A DNA stretch of 64,000 bases from Candidatus Pelagibacter sp. (GTDB lineage: Bacteria; Pseudomonadota; Alphaproteobacteria; Pelagibacterales; Pelagibacteraceae): positions 1 to 64,000 of the forward strand of contig JAOOBT010000003.1 of the NCBI GenBank assembly GCA_028404615.1. Reading direction: 5' to 3'. This document shows positions 30,373 through 39,541 of the stretch, one piece after another. Position 1 is the first letter of the stretch; each line of letters begins with the position of its first letter. The position numbers were made by a program, and so were the translations under genes. The notes beneath the pieces are model-generated. The model saw only the letters and a list, made by a program, of their open reading frames with translations. It ran no database searches and was not told where the DNA came from.

Positions 30373-31600
30373 CGACTTGTTCCATAATACTTTTTTCCAG
30401 AAAAAACTTTAATTTTTCTTCAGGAATATTTTCAAATATTTCACTAATGAATCCATTTATTAAAAGTTTTTTGGCTACTGGTAGTTCAATTCCTCTTGTC
30501 ATTAGATAATGCACAGCGTTTTCATCTATGCTTCCTGAAGTCGAACCATGTGAACACTTAACATCATCAGCATAAATTTCTAACTCTGGTTTAGCGTTGA
30601 ATTCTGCTTGATCATCTAAAATGAGAGCTTTGCTTAATTGATATGCGTCTGTTTTTTGGGCTATATCTTTAACGAATATTTTTCCTTGATAAACTCCAGT
30701 ACTGTCACTATCCAAAACATTCTTAATTTTTTGATAACTTTTACAATTCGGTGCCAAGTGATTTATTTGGGTTTTGATTTCCTGATGTTCTTCTTTACCC
30801 AAACTCAATCCGGATAAAATATGGCAATTACTGTTTTCTTTTTCTAAATCCATATTTATTTCTATTTTGTTAAATCTAAGTCCTGAACTCAATATGAAAT
30901 TTTGATAGCTTGAATTATAGGCTTGTGACCCTTTAATATTTTTATAAAAGTATCCTTTGCTTTTCGATTTTTGTAAAATAATATTTTTAAATGAAGAGTT
31001 TTTTCCAACATTTATATTTTCAAAAGTATTTTTTAAAAATTTACTTTTTTCACCGATATTATATTCTATTAATGTTAACTCAGTGTTTTGATTAAGTTTG
31101 ATCTGATTTGAATTATTAATAATCTTATTATCTAAATTTGATGTAAAATAATTATAAATTATTATTGGTTTTTTGCATTTATAATCTTTTTGCACCTCTA
31201 AATAAAATCCACCTGTAGATAATGCTTTATTGAGATAATAAAGATTATTATTTGGCTCACTAAAATTCTCAAATAATTTTAAGGTTTCAATTTTTAACTT
31301 TCCTTTTTCCTCGTATTTAATGTCACAAGATATAAATCTACCATTTACAAGGATAATTTTGTTATGCTCAAAATCGTCGATAAACTTAATTTTTTTGTCG
31401 AATTTCAACTCATCATTATTTGTAATTTGTTTAAAATTTTTTTTTATTATGAAATTTAAATCAGAAAATTTCCAATTTTCATCTTTTTTGTTTGGTAGAC
31501 CGGTTTTTAAAAATAATTCTAAATTTTTCTTTCTATCTAAAGCCTCTTGCGATGAAGCGGATGATATTTTATTTAGATCTATGTTAAATAATTGTTCCAT
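30362..31600 (-). CDS. sufD: Fe-S scaffold subunit SufD
   Basis: Beta-helix scaffold subunit forming SufBC2D. The 412 residues are most conserved at the C-terminus (CSHGSTSGSIDENAVHYLMTR), holding the conserved His of the SufB-SufD interface; the N-terminal half is divergent and lysine/asparagine-rich. Its start overlaps the sufC stop by one base (TAATG). Confidence 0.94.
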   Translation of the reverse strand: MEQLFNIDLNKISSASSQEALDRKKNLELFLKTGLPNKKDENWKFSDLNFIIKKNFKQITNNDELKFDKKIKFIDDFEHNKIILVNGRFISCDIKYEEKGKLKIETLKLFENFSEPNNNLYYLNKALSTGGFYLEVQKDYKCKKPIIIYNYFTSNLDNKIINNSNQIKLNQNTELTLIEYNIGEKSKFLKNTFENINVGKNSSFKNIILQKSKSKGYFYKNIKGSQAYNSSYQNFILSSGLRFNKIEINMDLEKENSNCHILSGLSLGKEEHQEIKTQINHLAPNCKSYQKIKNVLDSDSTGVYQGKIFVKDIAQKTDAYQLSKALILDDQAEFNAKPELEIYADDVKCSHGSTSGSIDENAVHYLMTRGIELPVAKKLLINGFISEIFENIPEEKLKFFLEKSIMEQVDGI

Positions 31601-32334
31601 TATACTAAATTTTCGTAACCTGTTTTCTCTAATTCTTGGCCTAAATCGGCACGTCCAGTTTTAATAATTTTACCTTTTGATAACACATGAATGAAATCTG
31701 GCTTTATATAGTCAAGTAATCTTTGATAGTGAGTAATGATTAAAAATGCATTGTTTTTATTCTTGTGAGAATTAACTCCATCAGCAACAATTCTTAATGC
31801 ATCAATGTCTAGCCCTGAGTCTGTCTCATCCAAAATAGCTAATTTTGGTTCTAAGAGCTTCATTTGAAGAATTTCATTTTTTTTCTTTTCTCCGCCTGAG
31901 AAACCAACATTTAGTTGTCTAGATAAAAATTTTTCATCAATGTTTAATTCTGAGGCTTTTTCTTTAATTAACTTTAAAAGAGTAAGTGTATCCAATTCTT
32001 TCTCACCTTTAGCCTTCCTGATTGTATTTAATGAGGTTTTGAGGAAATTGGTTGTATTGACTCCTGGAATTTCTAGAGGATATTGAAATGCTAAAAATAT
32101 TCCTTTTTGTGCTCGCTCCTCGATAGGAATATCTTGTAAATTTTTACCCTCATACTTTAAAGTTCCGCTTATTTCATAACCATTTTTACCAGATAAAATA
32201 TTTGCCAAAGTACTTTTTCCAGAACCGTTTGGTCCCATAATTGCATGAACTTCTCCTGGTTTTATTTCAAGATTTAAACCATTTAAAATTGACTTTGCAT
32301 TAATCGAAGCTTTTAGATTTGCCAATTGAAGCAT
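31600..32334 (-). CDS. sufC: Fe-S assembly ATPase SufC
   Basis: ABC-type ATPase driving the SufBD scaffold, without membrane domains. The 244 residues contain Walker A GPNGSGKSTLAN, the SufC-type signature FSGGEKKKNEILQM and Walker B LAILDETDSGLD. Its start overlaps the sufB stop by one base. Confidence 0.97.
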   Translation of the reverse strand: MLQLANLKASINAKSILNGLNLEIKPGEVHAIMGPNGSGKSTLANILSGKNGYEISGTLKYEGKNLQDIPIEERAQKGIFLAFQYPLEIPGVNTTNFLKTSLNTIRKAKGEKELDTLTLLKLIKEKASELNIDEKFLSRQLNVGFSGGEKKKNEILQMKLLEPKLAILDETDSGLDIDALRIVADGVNSHKNKNNAFLIITHYQRLLDYIKPDFIHVLSKGKIIKTGRADLGQELEKTGYENLV

Positions 32335-33767
32335 TATCCAACGCTCCCTTCTAAACTAATAGAAACTAATTTTTGTGCCTCCACGGCAAACTCCATAGGA
32401 AGTTGTTGCAAAACCTCTTTGCAAAAACCATTAACTATAAGACTTACTGCTTCTTCTTGATTAAGTCCTCTCTGATTGCAATAGAATAGTTGATCTTCAT
32501 TAATTTTTGATGTTGTGGCCTCGTGTTCTACTGTTGAAGATGAATTTTTATTTTTAATGTAAGGCACAGTGTGCGCTCCGCATTTATTGCCCATTAATAG
32601 TGAGTCGCATTGGGTATAATTTCTAGAATTTTTTGCTTTAACATTAATGTCTACAAGTCCTCTATATGTATTATCAGCTTGACCTGCGGAAATTCCTTTT
32701 GAAATAATTCTACTTTTTGTATTTTTACCTAAGTGAATCATTTTAGTACCTGTATCTGCTTTTTGATGATTATTGGTAATTGCAATTGAATAAAATTCTC
32801 CTACAGAATTATCGCCTTGCAAAATACAACTTGGATATTTCCAAGTTATTGCAGATCCTGTCTCGACTTGTGTCCATGAAATTTTAGAATTCTTACCTCT
32901 ACATGCACCTCTTTTAGTCACAAAATTATAAATACCGCCAATACCATCTTTGTCTCCGGGATACCAATTTTGGACTGTAGAATATTTTATTTCAGCATCG
33001 TCTAAGGCAACTAATTCAACATTAGCAGCATGAAGTTGATTTTCATCTCTCATTGGAGCTGTACATCCCTCTAGATAGCTTACATAGCTACCTTTATCTG
33101 CAATAATTAAAGTTCTCTCAAATTGACCAGTTTCAGCAGCGTTAATTCTAAAATATGTAGAAAGTTCCATAGGACACCTCGTATTTGGTGGTATGTAAAC
33201 AAATGAACCATCAGTAAATACTGCTGAGTTAAGTGTTGCAAAGTAATGATCACTTAGAGGAATTACGGACCCAAGATATTTTTTTACTAACTCTGGATGT
33301 TTTTGAATAGCTTCTGAGATAGGGCAAAAGATTATTCCCTTTTTATCAAGTTCGCCTTTGAAGGTTGTTGCTACTGAAACTGAATCAAAAACAGCGTCGA
33401 CTGCCACCCCACTTAATCTTTTTTGCTCATTAAGTGGAATACCAAGTTTATTGTATGTCTCAATAAGTTTTGGATCTACTTCATCCAAGTTTTTTGGTTT
33501 ATCTTTCATGCTTTTGGGAGCAGAGTAATAATATAGATCCTGATAATTTATTTTTGGATATTTGGGTTTTTGCCAATCAGGTTCTTTTAAAACCTTCAAT
33601 CTGTTGAAAGCTTTCAATCTCCAATCAAGCATCCACTTAGGTTCTTTTTTTATTTCAGAAATAAATTTAATTGTTTTCTCTGAAAGTCCTTTTGGTGCTT
33701 TGAAATTTTCAATGTCAGTTGAAAATCCATATTTATATTCTTGATTTTTAAGTTCACTGCTTTTCAT
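32334..33767 (-). CDS. sufB: Fe-S scaffold subunit SufB
   Basis: Main cluster scaffold of the Suf system. At 477 residues, family segments are present: the N-terminal [15 protein letters not shown], then [20 protein letters not shown] and [20 protein letters not shown] with the functional C-terminal Cys. It lies 5 bases after iscR, so the regulator and machinery share one transcript. Confidence 0.97.
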   Translation of the reverse strand: MKSSELKNQEYKYGFSTDIENFKAPKGLSEKTIKFISEIKKEPKWMLDWRLKAFNRLKVLKEPDWQKPKYPKINYQDLYYYSAPKSMKDKPKNLDEVDPKLIETYNKLGIPLNEQKRLSGVAVDAVFDSVSVATTFKGELDKKGIIFCPISEAIQKHPELVKKYLGSVIPLSDHYFATLNSAVFTDGSFVYIPPNTRCPMELSTYFRINAAETGQFERTLIIADKGSYVSYLEGCTAPMRDENQLHAANVELVALDDAEIKYSTVQNWYPGDKDGIGGIYNFVTKRGACRGKNSKISWTQVETGSAITWKYPSCILQGDNSVGEFYSIAITNNHQKADTGTKMIHLGKNTKSRIISKGISAGQADNTYRGLVDINVKAKNSRNYTQCDSLLMGNKCGAHTVPYIKNKNSSSTVEHEATTSKINEDQLFYCNQRGLNQEEAVSLIVNGFCKEVLQQLPMEFAVEAQKLVSISLEGSVG

Positions 33768-33772
33768 AATCT

Positions 33773-34183
33773 TTAATTAAATTTTGTTAAATCCTGTAAT
33801 TTTACTTTTTCAAAAAAACCATTAATATGTTGATCAAGTTGATCCCATAAGTTGTGAGTAATGCATTTAGTAGATTTATTATTACAGCCTCTTTTTGAAT
33901 TTTTTTTACAATTTAAAGTTCTTACTTCTTCGTCTACAGCATAAATTATATTAGATAATTTTATTTCAGAGGCAGGCTTTTCTAAGACATATCCCCCATT
34001 AGCTCCTCTTGAGCTTTTAACTAATTTATTATTTTTTAATTTCAAAAATATTTGCTCTAGATAAGCTAAAGAAATATTTTGTCTAAGAGATATTTCTGTA
34101 AGACTTATTGGTCCATTTTTAGCATTAGATGCTAAATCAGCCATAGCCATTACTGCGTATCTTCCTTTGTTTGTTAATTTCAT
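33773..34183 (-). CDS. iscR: Rrf2-family Fe-S-sensing regulator, IscR-like
   Basis: A 136-residue winged-helix regulator heading the suf operon. The Rrf2 core is clear ([47 protein letters not shown]). A cluster-binding loop holds C92, C100 and C107, then H110, the same Cys3-His set as IscR but with wider spacing than the enterobacterial C-X5-C-X5-C. It probably represses its own operon when holding a [2Fe-2S] cluster. An IscR-like palindrome lies 36 bases upstream of its ATG. RirA is the alternative, but the spacing and operator favour IscR. Confidence 0.87.
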   Translation of the reverse strand: MKLTNKGRYAVMAMADLASNAKNGPISLTEISLRQNISLAYLEQIFLKLKNNKLVKSSRGANGGYVLEKPASEIKLSNIIYAVDEEVRTLNCKKNSKRGCNNKSTKCITHNLWDQLDQHINGFFEKVKLQDLTKFN

Positions 34184-34219
34184 AATTAAACGTTGTAATA
34201 TAACAGTTTTGCGAGAATT

Positions 34220-34237
34220 CCTACTATTTTAGTCAGG
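34220..34237 (-). promoter_or_regulatory. Putative IscR type-1-like operator of the suf operon
   Basis: On the minus strand CCTGACTAAAATAGTAGG (34220-34237) matches the known IscR type 1 pattern SYYGACTRWWWYAGTCRR at 17 of 18 positions. It is centred about 45 bases upstream of the iscR ATG. Its position before iscR-sufB is that expected for Fe-S feedback control. Confidence 0.65.
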
Positions 34238-34291
34238 ATTAAAAAAAAATATTTGTCGCATAAAAACATGCTATAACTCAGTACTTTTTTT

Positions 34292-34310
34292 TTTAATAAT
34301 AATCATTATC
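34292..34310. promoter_or_regulatory. Fur-box-like palindrome upstream of the hydrolase gene
   Basis: TTTAATAATAATCATTATC agrees with the classic 19-base Fur box (GATAATGATAATCATTATC) at about 16 positions. It lies 4 bases before the ATG at 34315 and about 110 bases upstream of iscR on the other strand. AT-rich context raises the chance of coincidence. Confidence 0.35.
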
Positions 34311-34314
34311 AAGT

Positions 34315-34971
34315 ATGAAACCAAAAAGTTCGGAGATTTTTATTCCTGGTCCAGCTGGAAGGTTGGAGGCAAAATATTATAAAAATCCAAAATTTGGTTC
34401 ACCTGTTGCAATTGTTTTACACCCACATCCTCAATATGGGGGAACCATGAATAATAGAATAGTACATTTAATGTATAATATTTTTTTAGAAAACGGTTTC
34501 TCAGTTATCAAAGTGAATTTTAGAGGAGTTGGAAAAAGTGATGGAGTTTTTGATAATGGGCAAGGTGAATTATCTGACGCAGCAGCGGCTTTAGACTGGA
34601 TAGAAAGACAAAATTTAGATTACAGTCAATGCTGGGTATCTGGTTTTTCATTTGGCTCATTAATTTGCATGCAATTGATAATGAGGAGACCTGAAGTGAA
34701 TAATTTCATAGCCATTTCACCTCAACCTAATGTTTATGATTTTTCTTTTTTAGCGCCCTGCCCAACATCTGGACAAGTAATTTATAGTGAAAATGATGAG
34801 TTGGTTACCAAAGAAAGTATTAATGAATTAGATAATAGAATAAAAAGTCAAAAAGGCGTTGAAGTTATTTTTTCAAAAATAAAAAACTCTAATCATTTTT
34901 TTAAAAATAAAGAAAAAGAATTAATAGTGGAGATTGAAAAATATTTAAAAGAAAAAACAGCTTTAATTTAA
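34315..34971 (+). CDS. Alpha/beta hydrolase (COG2945-type)
   Basis: A 218-residue cytoplasmic hydrolase. Seen: the oxyanion-side HPHPQYGGTMNN (36-47), FRGVGKSDG (69-77), the nucleophile elbow GFSFG with S112, an acid candidate at D161 and a His at H194 near the C-terminus. Homologues are widespread in alphaproteobacteria; the substrate is unknown. It is divergent from the iscR-suf operon, and its 5' leader carries a Fur-like palindrome, hinting at iron-linked expression. An extended -10 TGCTATAAC at 34270-34277 is a possible promoter. It shares TTAA with the convergent anmK stop. Confidence 0.85.
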   Translation: MKPKSSEIFIPGPAGRLEAKYYKNPKFGSPVAIVLHPHPQYGGTMNNRIVHLMYNIFLENGFSVIKVNFRGVGKSDGVFDNGQGELSDAAAALDWIERQNLDYSQCWVSGFSFGSLICMQLIMRRPEVNNFIAISPQPNVYDFSFLAPCPTSGQVIYSENDELVTKESINELDNRIKSQKGVEVIFSKIKNSNHFFKNKEKELIVEIEKYLKEKTALI

Positions 34972-36083
34972 TTTTTAATAAGATCTCCTCCTGTGCACGG
35001 TGTATTACAACCTGTTGTAGATGGAAAAGAGATAGGTAACTTAAGAATTGACCTTACTGCTAAAAACGCAAAAGCTTGTGACTCTATGAAGTCACCATCA
35101 ATTTTATATTCATCAACAAGTTTTAAATTAAAACTCGATGAAATATTTTCCTCAATTTTTTTTATTAAAACTTTATTTTTTCTTCCACCTCCACATAATA
35201 ATATATCCTTTTTTTCATCTTTTAAATTTTTTAAGGATAATGATAATTCCTCACCAATTACGCTAGCTGTAAAATCTGTAAGAGTTGCTACTCCATCTTC
35301 AAAGTTTAAACCTCTTACAAAAGATATATCAAAGTCAGTTGTATCAAATGACAATTTTTTATTATTTCTATTAATATACAATTCTTGAGCTTGTTCAAAA
35401 ATTATTTCATTTCTTGTTCCGCTTAAAGCGAGTTGCCCATCATGATCAAATTTTTTATCAGAATTTTTTCTAACCCAAGCATCTATAAGACAATTGCCTG
35501 GACCAATATCTCTGCTAAATAATTCTGACAAATTTTTATAATTCCTTACTATTGTGATATTTGAAATTCCTCCAATATTTAAAAAACAAACGGGTAATTT
35601 AATTTTCTTTTGAAAAGCAAGCAGATTATGAAAAATTGGTGTCAAAGGTGCACCCTCACCTCCATGTAAAATATCATTCATTCTAAAGTTAAAAACTATA
35701 TTTTTTTTTGTTAATTGATTTAACAGTTTTCCATTTGCAAGCTGCTTTGATATTTTTTCTTTAGGATTATGATAAATAGTTTGACCATGGAAACCAATTA
35801 AAGTCTCACTCGTTAAATTTAATTCCTTTATTATCTCTGCGTGGAAGATTGTTATTTTTCTCTCCAAATTATTTATTTCATTTTGAAAAATTTCTAAATG
35901 TTCAAGCTTGTGTATTTTTTCTTTTAAATTGTGAATATCTTTATATATGTCAGAGTTATATTCAAAATATTTATCTTTGATTGATTCGTACTCGTTAATA
36001 CCGTCAGTTCTGATTATAGAGGCATCTACTCCATCCCCAGAAGTACCGCTCATTAATCCTAAAGAGATCCATTTTTTTTGCAT
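34968..36083 (-). CDS. anmK: Anhydro-N-acetylmuramic acid kinase
   Basis: Peptidoglycan-recycling enzyme that opens and phosphorylates anhMurNAc to MurNAc-6-phosphate. The 371 residues contain GLMSGTSGDGVDAS at the N-terminus (ATP loop), GFHGQTIYHNP, FLNIGGISN, the catalytic Asp in RDIGPGNCLIDAW, and LCGGGRKN. It is divergent from tyrS, a common alphaproteobacterial pairing. Its presence implies that turnover of murein (for example by lytic transglycosylases) is being salvaged. Confidence 0.96.
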   Translation of the reverse strand: MQKKWISLGLMSGTSGDGVDASIIRTDGINEYESIKDKYFEYNSDIYKDIHNLKEKIHKLEHLEIFQNEINNLERKITIFHAEIIKELNLTSETLIGFHGQTIYHNPKEKISKQLANGKLLNQLTKKNIVFNFRMNDILHGGEGAPLTPIFHNLLAFQKKIKLPVCFLNIGGISNITIVRNYKNLSELFSRDIGPGNCLIDAWVRKNSDKKFDHDGQLALSGTRNEIIFEQAQELYINRNNKKLSFDTTDFDISFVRGLNFEDGVATLTDFTASVIGEELSLSLKNLKDEKKDILLCGGGRKNKVLIKKIEENISSSFNLKLVDEYKIDGDFIESQAFAFLAVRSILKLPISFPSTTGCNTPCTGGDLIKN

Positions 36084-36138
36084 ATTTTTATTTATTTATA
36101 ACAATTTTTGTATAATAGTTGCTTAAGTAAATAACACT

Positions 36139-37377
36139 ATGAAAAATACATTTTTACAAGAGATGCATGATCGAGGATACATCAATCAATGCACAAATTT
36201 AGACAAACTAAGTGAAATTTCTAATAAAAAATCAATATCTGGCTATATAGGTTTCGATTGTACTGCTAGCAGTCTACATGTTGGCAGTTTGCTTCAGATA
36301 ATGATTTTGAAGTTAATGCAAAAATATGGTCATAGACCTATAGTTCTTTTAGGGGGTGGAACTACTTTAATTGGAGATCCATCAGGGAAAGATTCTACAA
36401 GAAAAATACTTAATCAAAAAGAAATTAAAAAAAACATCAAAAGTATTAGAAGCGTATTTACAAAAATTTTATACACATCTAACAAAAAAACCTCTCCAAT
36501 TTTTGTAGATAATGCTAAATGGTTAACAAGTTTAAATTATATTAAATTTTTGAGAGAAATAGGTAGTCAGTTTACCATTAACAAAATGCTTGCTTTCGAT
36601 AGTGTAAAACTAAGGCTGGATAGAGAACAGTCATTAAGTTACATGGAATTTAATTACATGATTTTGCAGGCTTATGATTTTTATCAGTTGTATAAAAATA
36701 AAAATTGTATTTTACAGATTGGAGGATCAGATCAATGGGGAAATATTGTTAATGGTACAGATTTAATTAGAAGACTTGTAAAAAAAGAAGCATTTGGACT
36801 TACCTCGCCCTTAATCACCACAGCGTCAGGTTCTAAAATGGGAAAAACAGAAAAGGGAGCAATTTGGCTTAACGAGGATAAAGTATCTCCATATGATTAC
36901 TGGCAGTTTTGGAGAAATACTGATGATCGAGATGTAAAAAGATTTTTAAATTTTTTTACAGAATTAAGCACAGGAGATATAAAAAAAAAATTAGAAAATG
37001 AAAAAAATATTAATAATTTAAAGATTTTATTAGCCAACGAAGCAACAAAAATTGTTCATGGCGAAAAAGCATCGAGAAAAGCAGAACAAACTGCAAAGGA
37101 TACTTTTGAAAGCGGTGGCTTTGGAAAAGATTTACCTGAAATTCTGATCAATTTAGATAAAATTAAAAAAGGAATAAGTATTTTAGATCTAATTGCTGAG
37201 AACAAAATTTTACCTTCTAAAAGTGAAGCAAGAAGAGTAATGGCAAATAGGGGGTTTAAAATCAATGATAAAACTATAGAAGACGAAAAAAAAATAATTC
37301 AATTAAAGGATTTTGAAAAAAAAATATTTAAACTTTCATATGGTAAAAAAAAACACTATTTAGTTAAAATTATTTAG
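36139..37377 (+). CDS. tyrS: Tyrosyl-tRNA synthetase
   Basis: Class I aminoacyl-tRNA synthetase charging tRNA-Tyr. The 412 residues show the HIGH-type motif as HVGS within DCTASSLHVGSLLQ, the tyrosine-binding FNYMILQAYDF and GGSDQWGNI, a KMSKS variant GSKMGKTEKG, and a C-terminal S4 RNA-binding domain (SKSEARRVMANRGFKIND). It overlaps the convergent AsmA-like gene by 8 bases. Confidence 0.97.
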   Translation: MKNTFLQEMHDRGYINQCTNLDKLSEISNKKSISGYIGFDCTASSLHVGSLLQIMILKLMQKYGHRPIVLLGGGTTLIGDPSGKDSTRKILNQKEIKKNIKSIRSVFTKILYTSNKKTSPIFVDNAKWLTSLNYIKFLREIGSQFTINKMLAFDSVKLRLDREQSLSYMEFNYMILQAYDFYQLYKNKNCILQIGGSDQWGNIVNGTDLIRRLVKKEAFGLTSPLITTASGSKMGKTEKGAIWLNEDKVSPYDYWQFWRNTDDRDVKRFLNFFTELSTGDIKKKLENEKNINNLKILLANEATKIVHGEKASRKAEQTAKDTFESGGFGKDLPEILINLDKIKKGISILDLIAENKILPSKSEARRVMANRGFKINDKTIEDEKKIIQLKDFEKKIFKLSYGKKKHYLVKII

Positions 37378-39541
37378 TTTTTTTATTTTTATCGATAATT
37401 TTTTGTATAAATCTCGGTGTCAATGTTCTTATAGGATTAATAGTTGTTTTTATTTTATCTTTTGGCCCTTTCATTTTAAAACTTATTCCAAATAAACCCT
37501 CTCCAACTTCTTTAGGAATTACAATATTTCCAAGAATAGGTATTTTTGAAATCATCTTGTTTAAAGTTTTTGCTGGAACTAGTGTGCCTTTCAAACTAGT
37601 TAAGCCATTTTCATCTTGGTAACCCTCCATTAGTACAGAAATACTGGGTCCAAGAGCAATAATCTCATTTAATTTAAGGATATTTTTCTCTTTTTCCATA
37701 TCGATTTCTAATAAATCGAAAGACAAACCTTCTCCCTCTGCCATATCTGCTAATCCACCTAAATCAGCTAAAGATAATAATTTAATTAGTCCAGGAGCAT
37801 TAACTACTTTAAATTTTTCAATCTTAAGTTTGGAATTCGAAGAAGTCTTATCCATAACTGAGGTAAAAATTAATTTTCCACCTGAAAGACCATTAAAAAA
37901 TTTGTATTCTGTTAACAGCGGTCTTGTTAAATCTGAATAAATTTCAAGATATTTCCTATCTGTATTTTTATCTTTCTTCATTGATATATCTAAGTAATTG
38001 TTTCCCCCAAAATCTCCCTTTGATGAAATTTTAATAAATTGTCCTTTTTTAATTTCACCTATTAGTTTGAAATCTTCTAATTTTTCTGACATTGGGACTT
38101 TGATATTTTTGAAATCTATTTCAATATTACTGTTAAGATCATTTAATTTATTATCACCTTCTTTGGTGCTAAGAAACTTTCCTAAATTTGTCGCGTCAAA
38201 CTTATTACCTTTAATTAAAATTTTTTTTTTGTTTTGAATTAAAAAGTCATTCTCAATAGTTTTAACTTTAATTGTTTTAAACGAAGAAAATTTATTATCT
38301 TTTAAAATCAAATCATCTATTTCAATTAAATTATTTTTTTCCTCAAATATTAATTTATTAATTTTAATATCATCATAATTTTTTTGAAAAGATAAGGATA
38401 CATTTGCGATAGAATTTTTTTGTTTTTGATAGTTTATTAAATTTATAGATAAGCTATTTTGATAATCTAAATTCGCAGACAAATTTAAAAAATTATTACT
38501 TAAATTACTTTCAAAATTAACTTTTAAAAAATCTAAATTATCAAAAGAATATTTTCCTTTACCTTGAAGATTTATTTTTTTAGAGGTAAGATTTGTTTTT
38601 AATTGGATGTCAGTAAAATAAAGCGATTTTATTTGTTCTGTTATAAAACTATTTTGAATTGGATTTGAAAATTCAAACTCGCCTTTTTCTAAATTACCCG
38701 AAATATTATAATTATAATCTTTAAGTTTATAAGTACTATCTAAAGTTAAGGTTATGTTATTATTTATATCAGCATTTAAAATCGAAAGATTATTTAAAAG
38801 TTTAATATTTTGAAAAAATTTGGAGTATTTATTTGAAAGTTTTTTGTCTAAATTTAATTTTGAATTAAAATTTGAATTTAACTTTACTCCACTTTCCAAA
38901 TTTAATTGTATATCACCATCTGTAATCTTTATTCCTTTTAAATTACCAGAAATATTTTTTATTAAGATATCATTTTTATCTGCAAAAAAATCTAGATTAA
39001 CGTTCGAAAAATTAAAATTATTAATTAATTCTATTTTAAGATCTTTTACTGAGCCTTTAGCTATGAAATTTTTCAAATTACCCTGATTTGATAAAAAAAT
39101 TTCAATTTCTGTAATTAATTTTCCTTCTTGAATTTTGTTGTTTAATAAACTTTTAAAATTTGATGGCTTAATAATTTTAGATAAATTTTTTAATTCTTTA
39201 ATATCAAGCTCATCTAATCTGACACCAATTTTTTTAATTTTTGGATTTGATTTAATCAAAGATAAGAAATCAACATATACTTTAATATTTTGTGCAGGCA
39301 CTAACACATTTCTATAAGTAATTTTGGGATTTTGCGTTTCTAAAAATAAACTTAATTCTTTAATATTCATTTTAAATTTTATTTTTTCCAATCCCAAATT
39401 AAGATTTTTTGTTTTAGAAACTTTCTCAATTATAAGTCTGTTAAATTTGTTTGTCTCAATTCCAGTTGTGGAAAGTATTGTTATTAATAAAATTAATATT
39501 AATGTTGTTACTATAATGAGATTAACTAATATTTTTCTCAT
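37370..39541 (-). CDS. AsmA/DUF3971-like envelope protein
   Basis: A 723-residue protein with one N-terminal membrane helix (about residues 5-27) and a long periplasmic region rich in alternating beta-strand and Asn/Lys segments. The C-terminal part (LKGTLVPAKTLNKMISKIPILG and GISFKMKGP) resembles the AsmA-like/DUF3971 C-terminal domain of YhdP-type proteins. Such proteins are thought to form hydrophobic grooves for lipid transfer to the outer membrane; that role here is inference. Its ATG overlaps the prfB stop (ATGA). Confidence 0.75.
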   Translation of the reverse strand: MRKILVNLIIVTTLILILLITILSTTGIETNKFNRLIIEKVSKTKNLNLGLEKIKFKMNIKELSLFLETQNPKITYRNVLVPAQNIKVYVDFLSLIKSNPKIKKIGVRLDELDIKELKNLSKIIKPSNFKSLLNNKIQEGKLITEIEIFLSNQGNLKNFIAKGSVKDLKIELINNFNFSNVNLDFFADKNDILIKNISGNLKGIKITDGDIQLNLESGVKLNSNFNSKLNLDKKLSNKYSKFFQNIKLLNNLSILNADINNNITLTLDSTYKLKDYNYNISGNLEKGEFEFSNPIQNSFITEQIKSLYFTDIQLKTNLTSKKINLQGKGKYSFDNLDFLKVNFESNLSNNFLNLSANLDYQNSLSINLINYQKQKNSIANVSLSFQKNYDDIKINKLIFEEKNNLIEIDDLILKDNKFSSFKTIKVKTIENDFLIQNKKKILIKGNKFDATNLGKFLSTKEGDNKLNDLNSNIEIDFKNIKVPMSEKLEDFKLIGEIKKGQFIKISSKGDFGGNNYLDISMKKDKNTDRKYLEIYSDLTRPLLTEYKFFNGLSGGKLIFTSVMDKTSSNSKLKIEKFKVVNAPGLIKLLSLADLGGLADMAEGEGLSFDLLEIDMEKEKNILKLNEIIALGPSISVLMEGYQDENGLTSLKGTLVPAKTLNKMISKIPILGNIVIPKEVGEGLFGISFKMKGPKDKIKTTINPIRTLTPRFIQKIIDKNKKTK

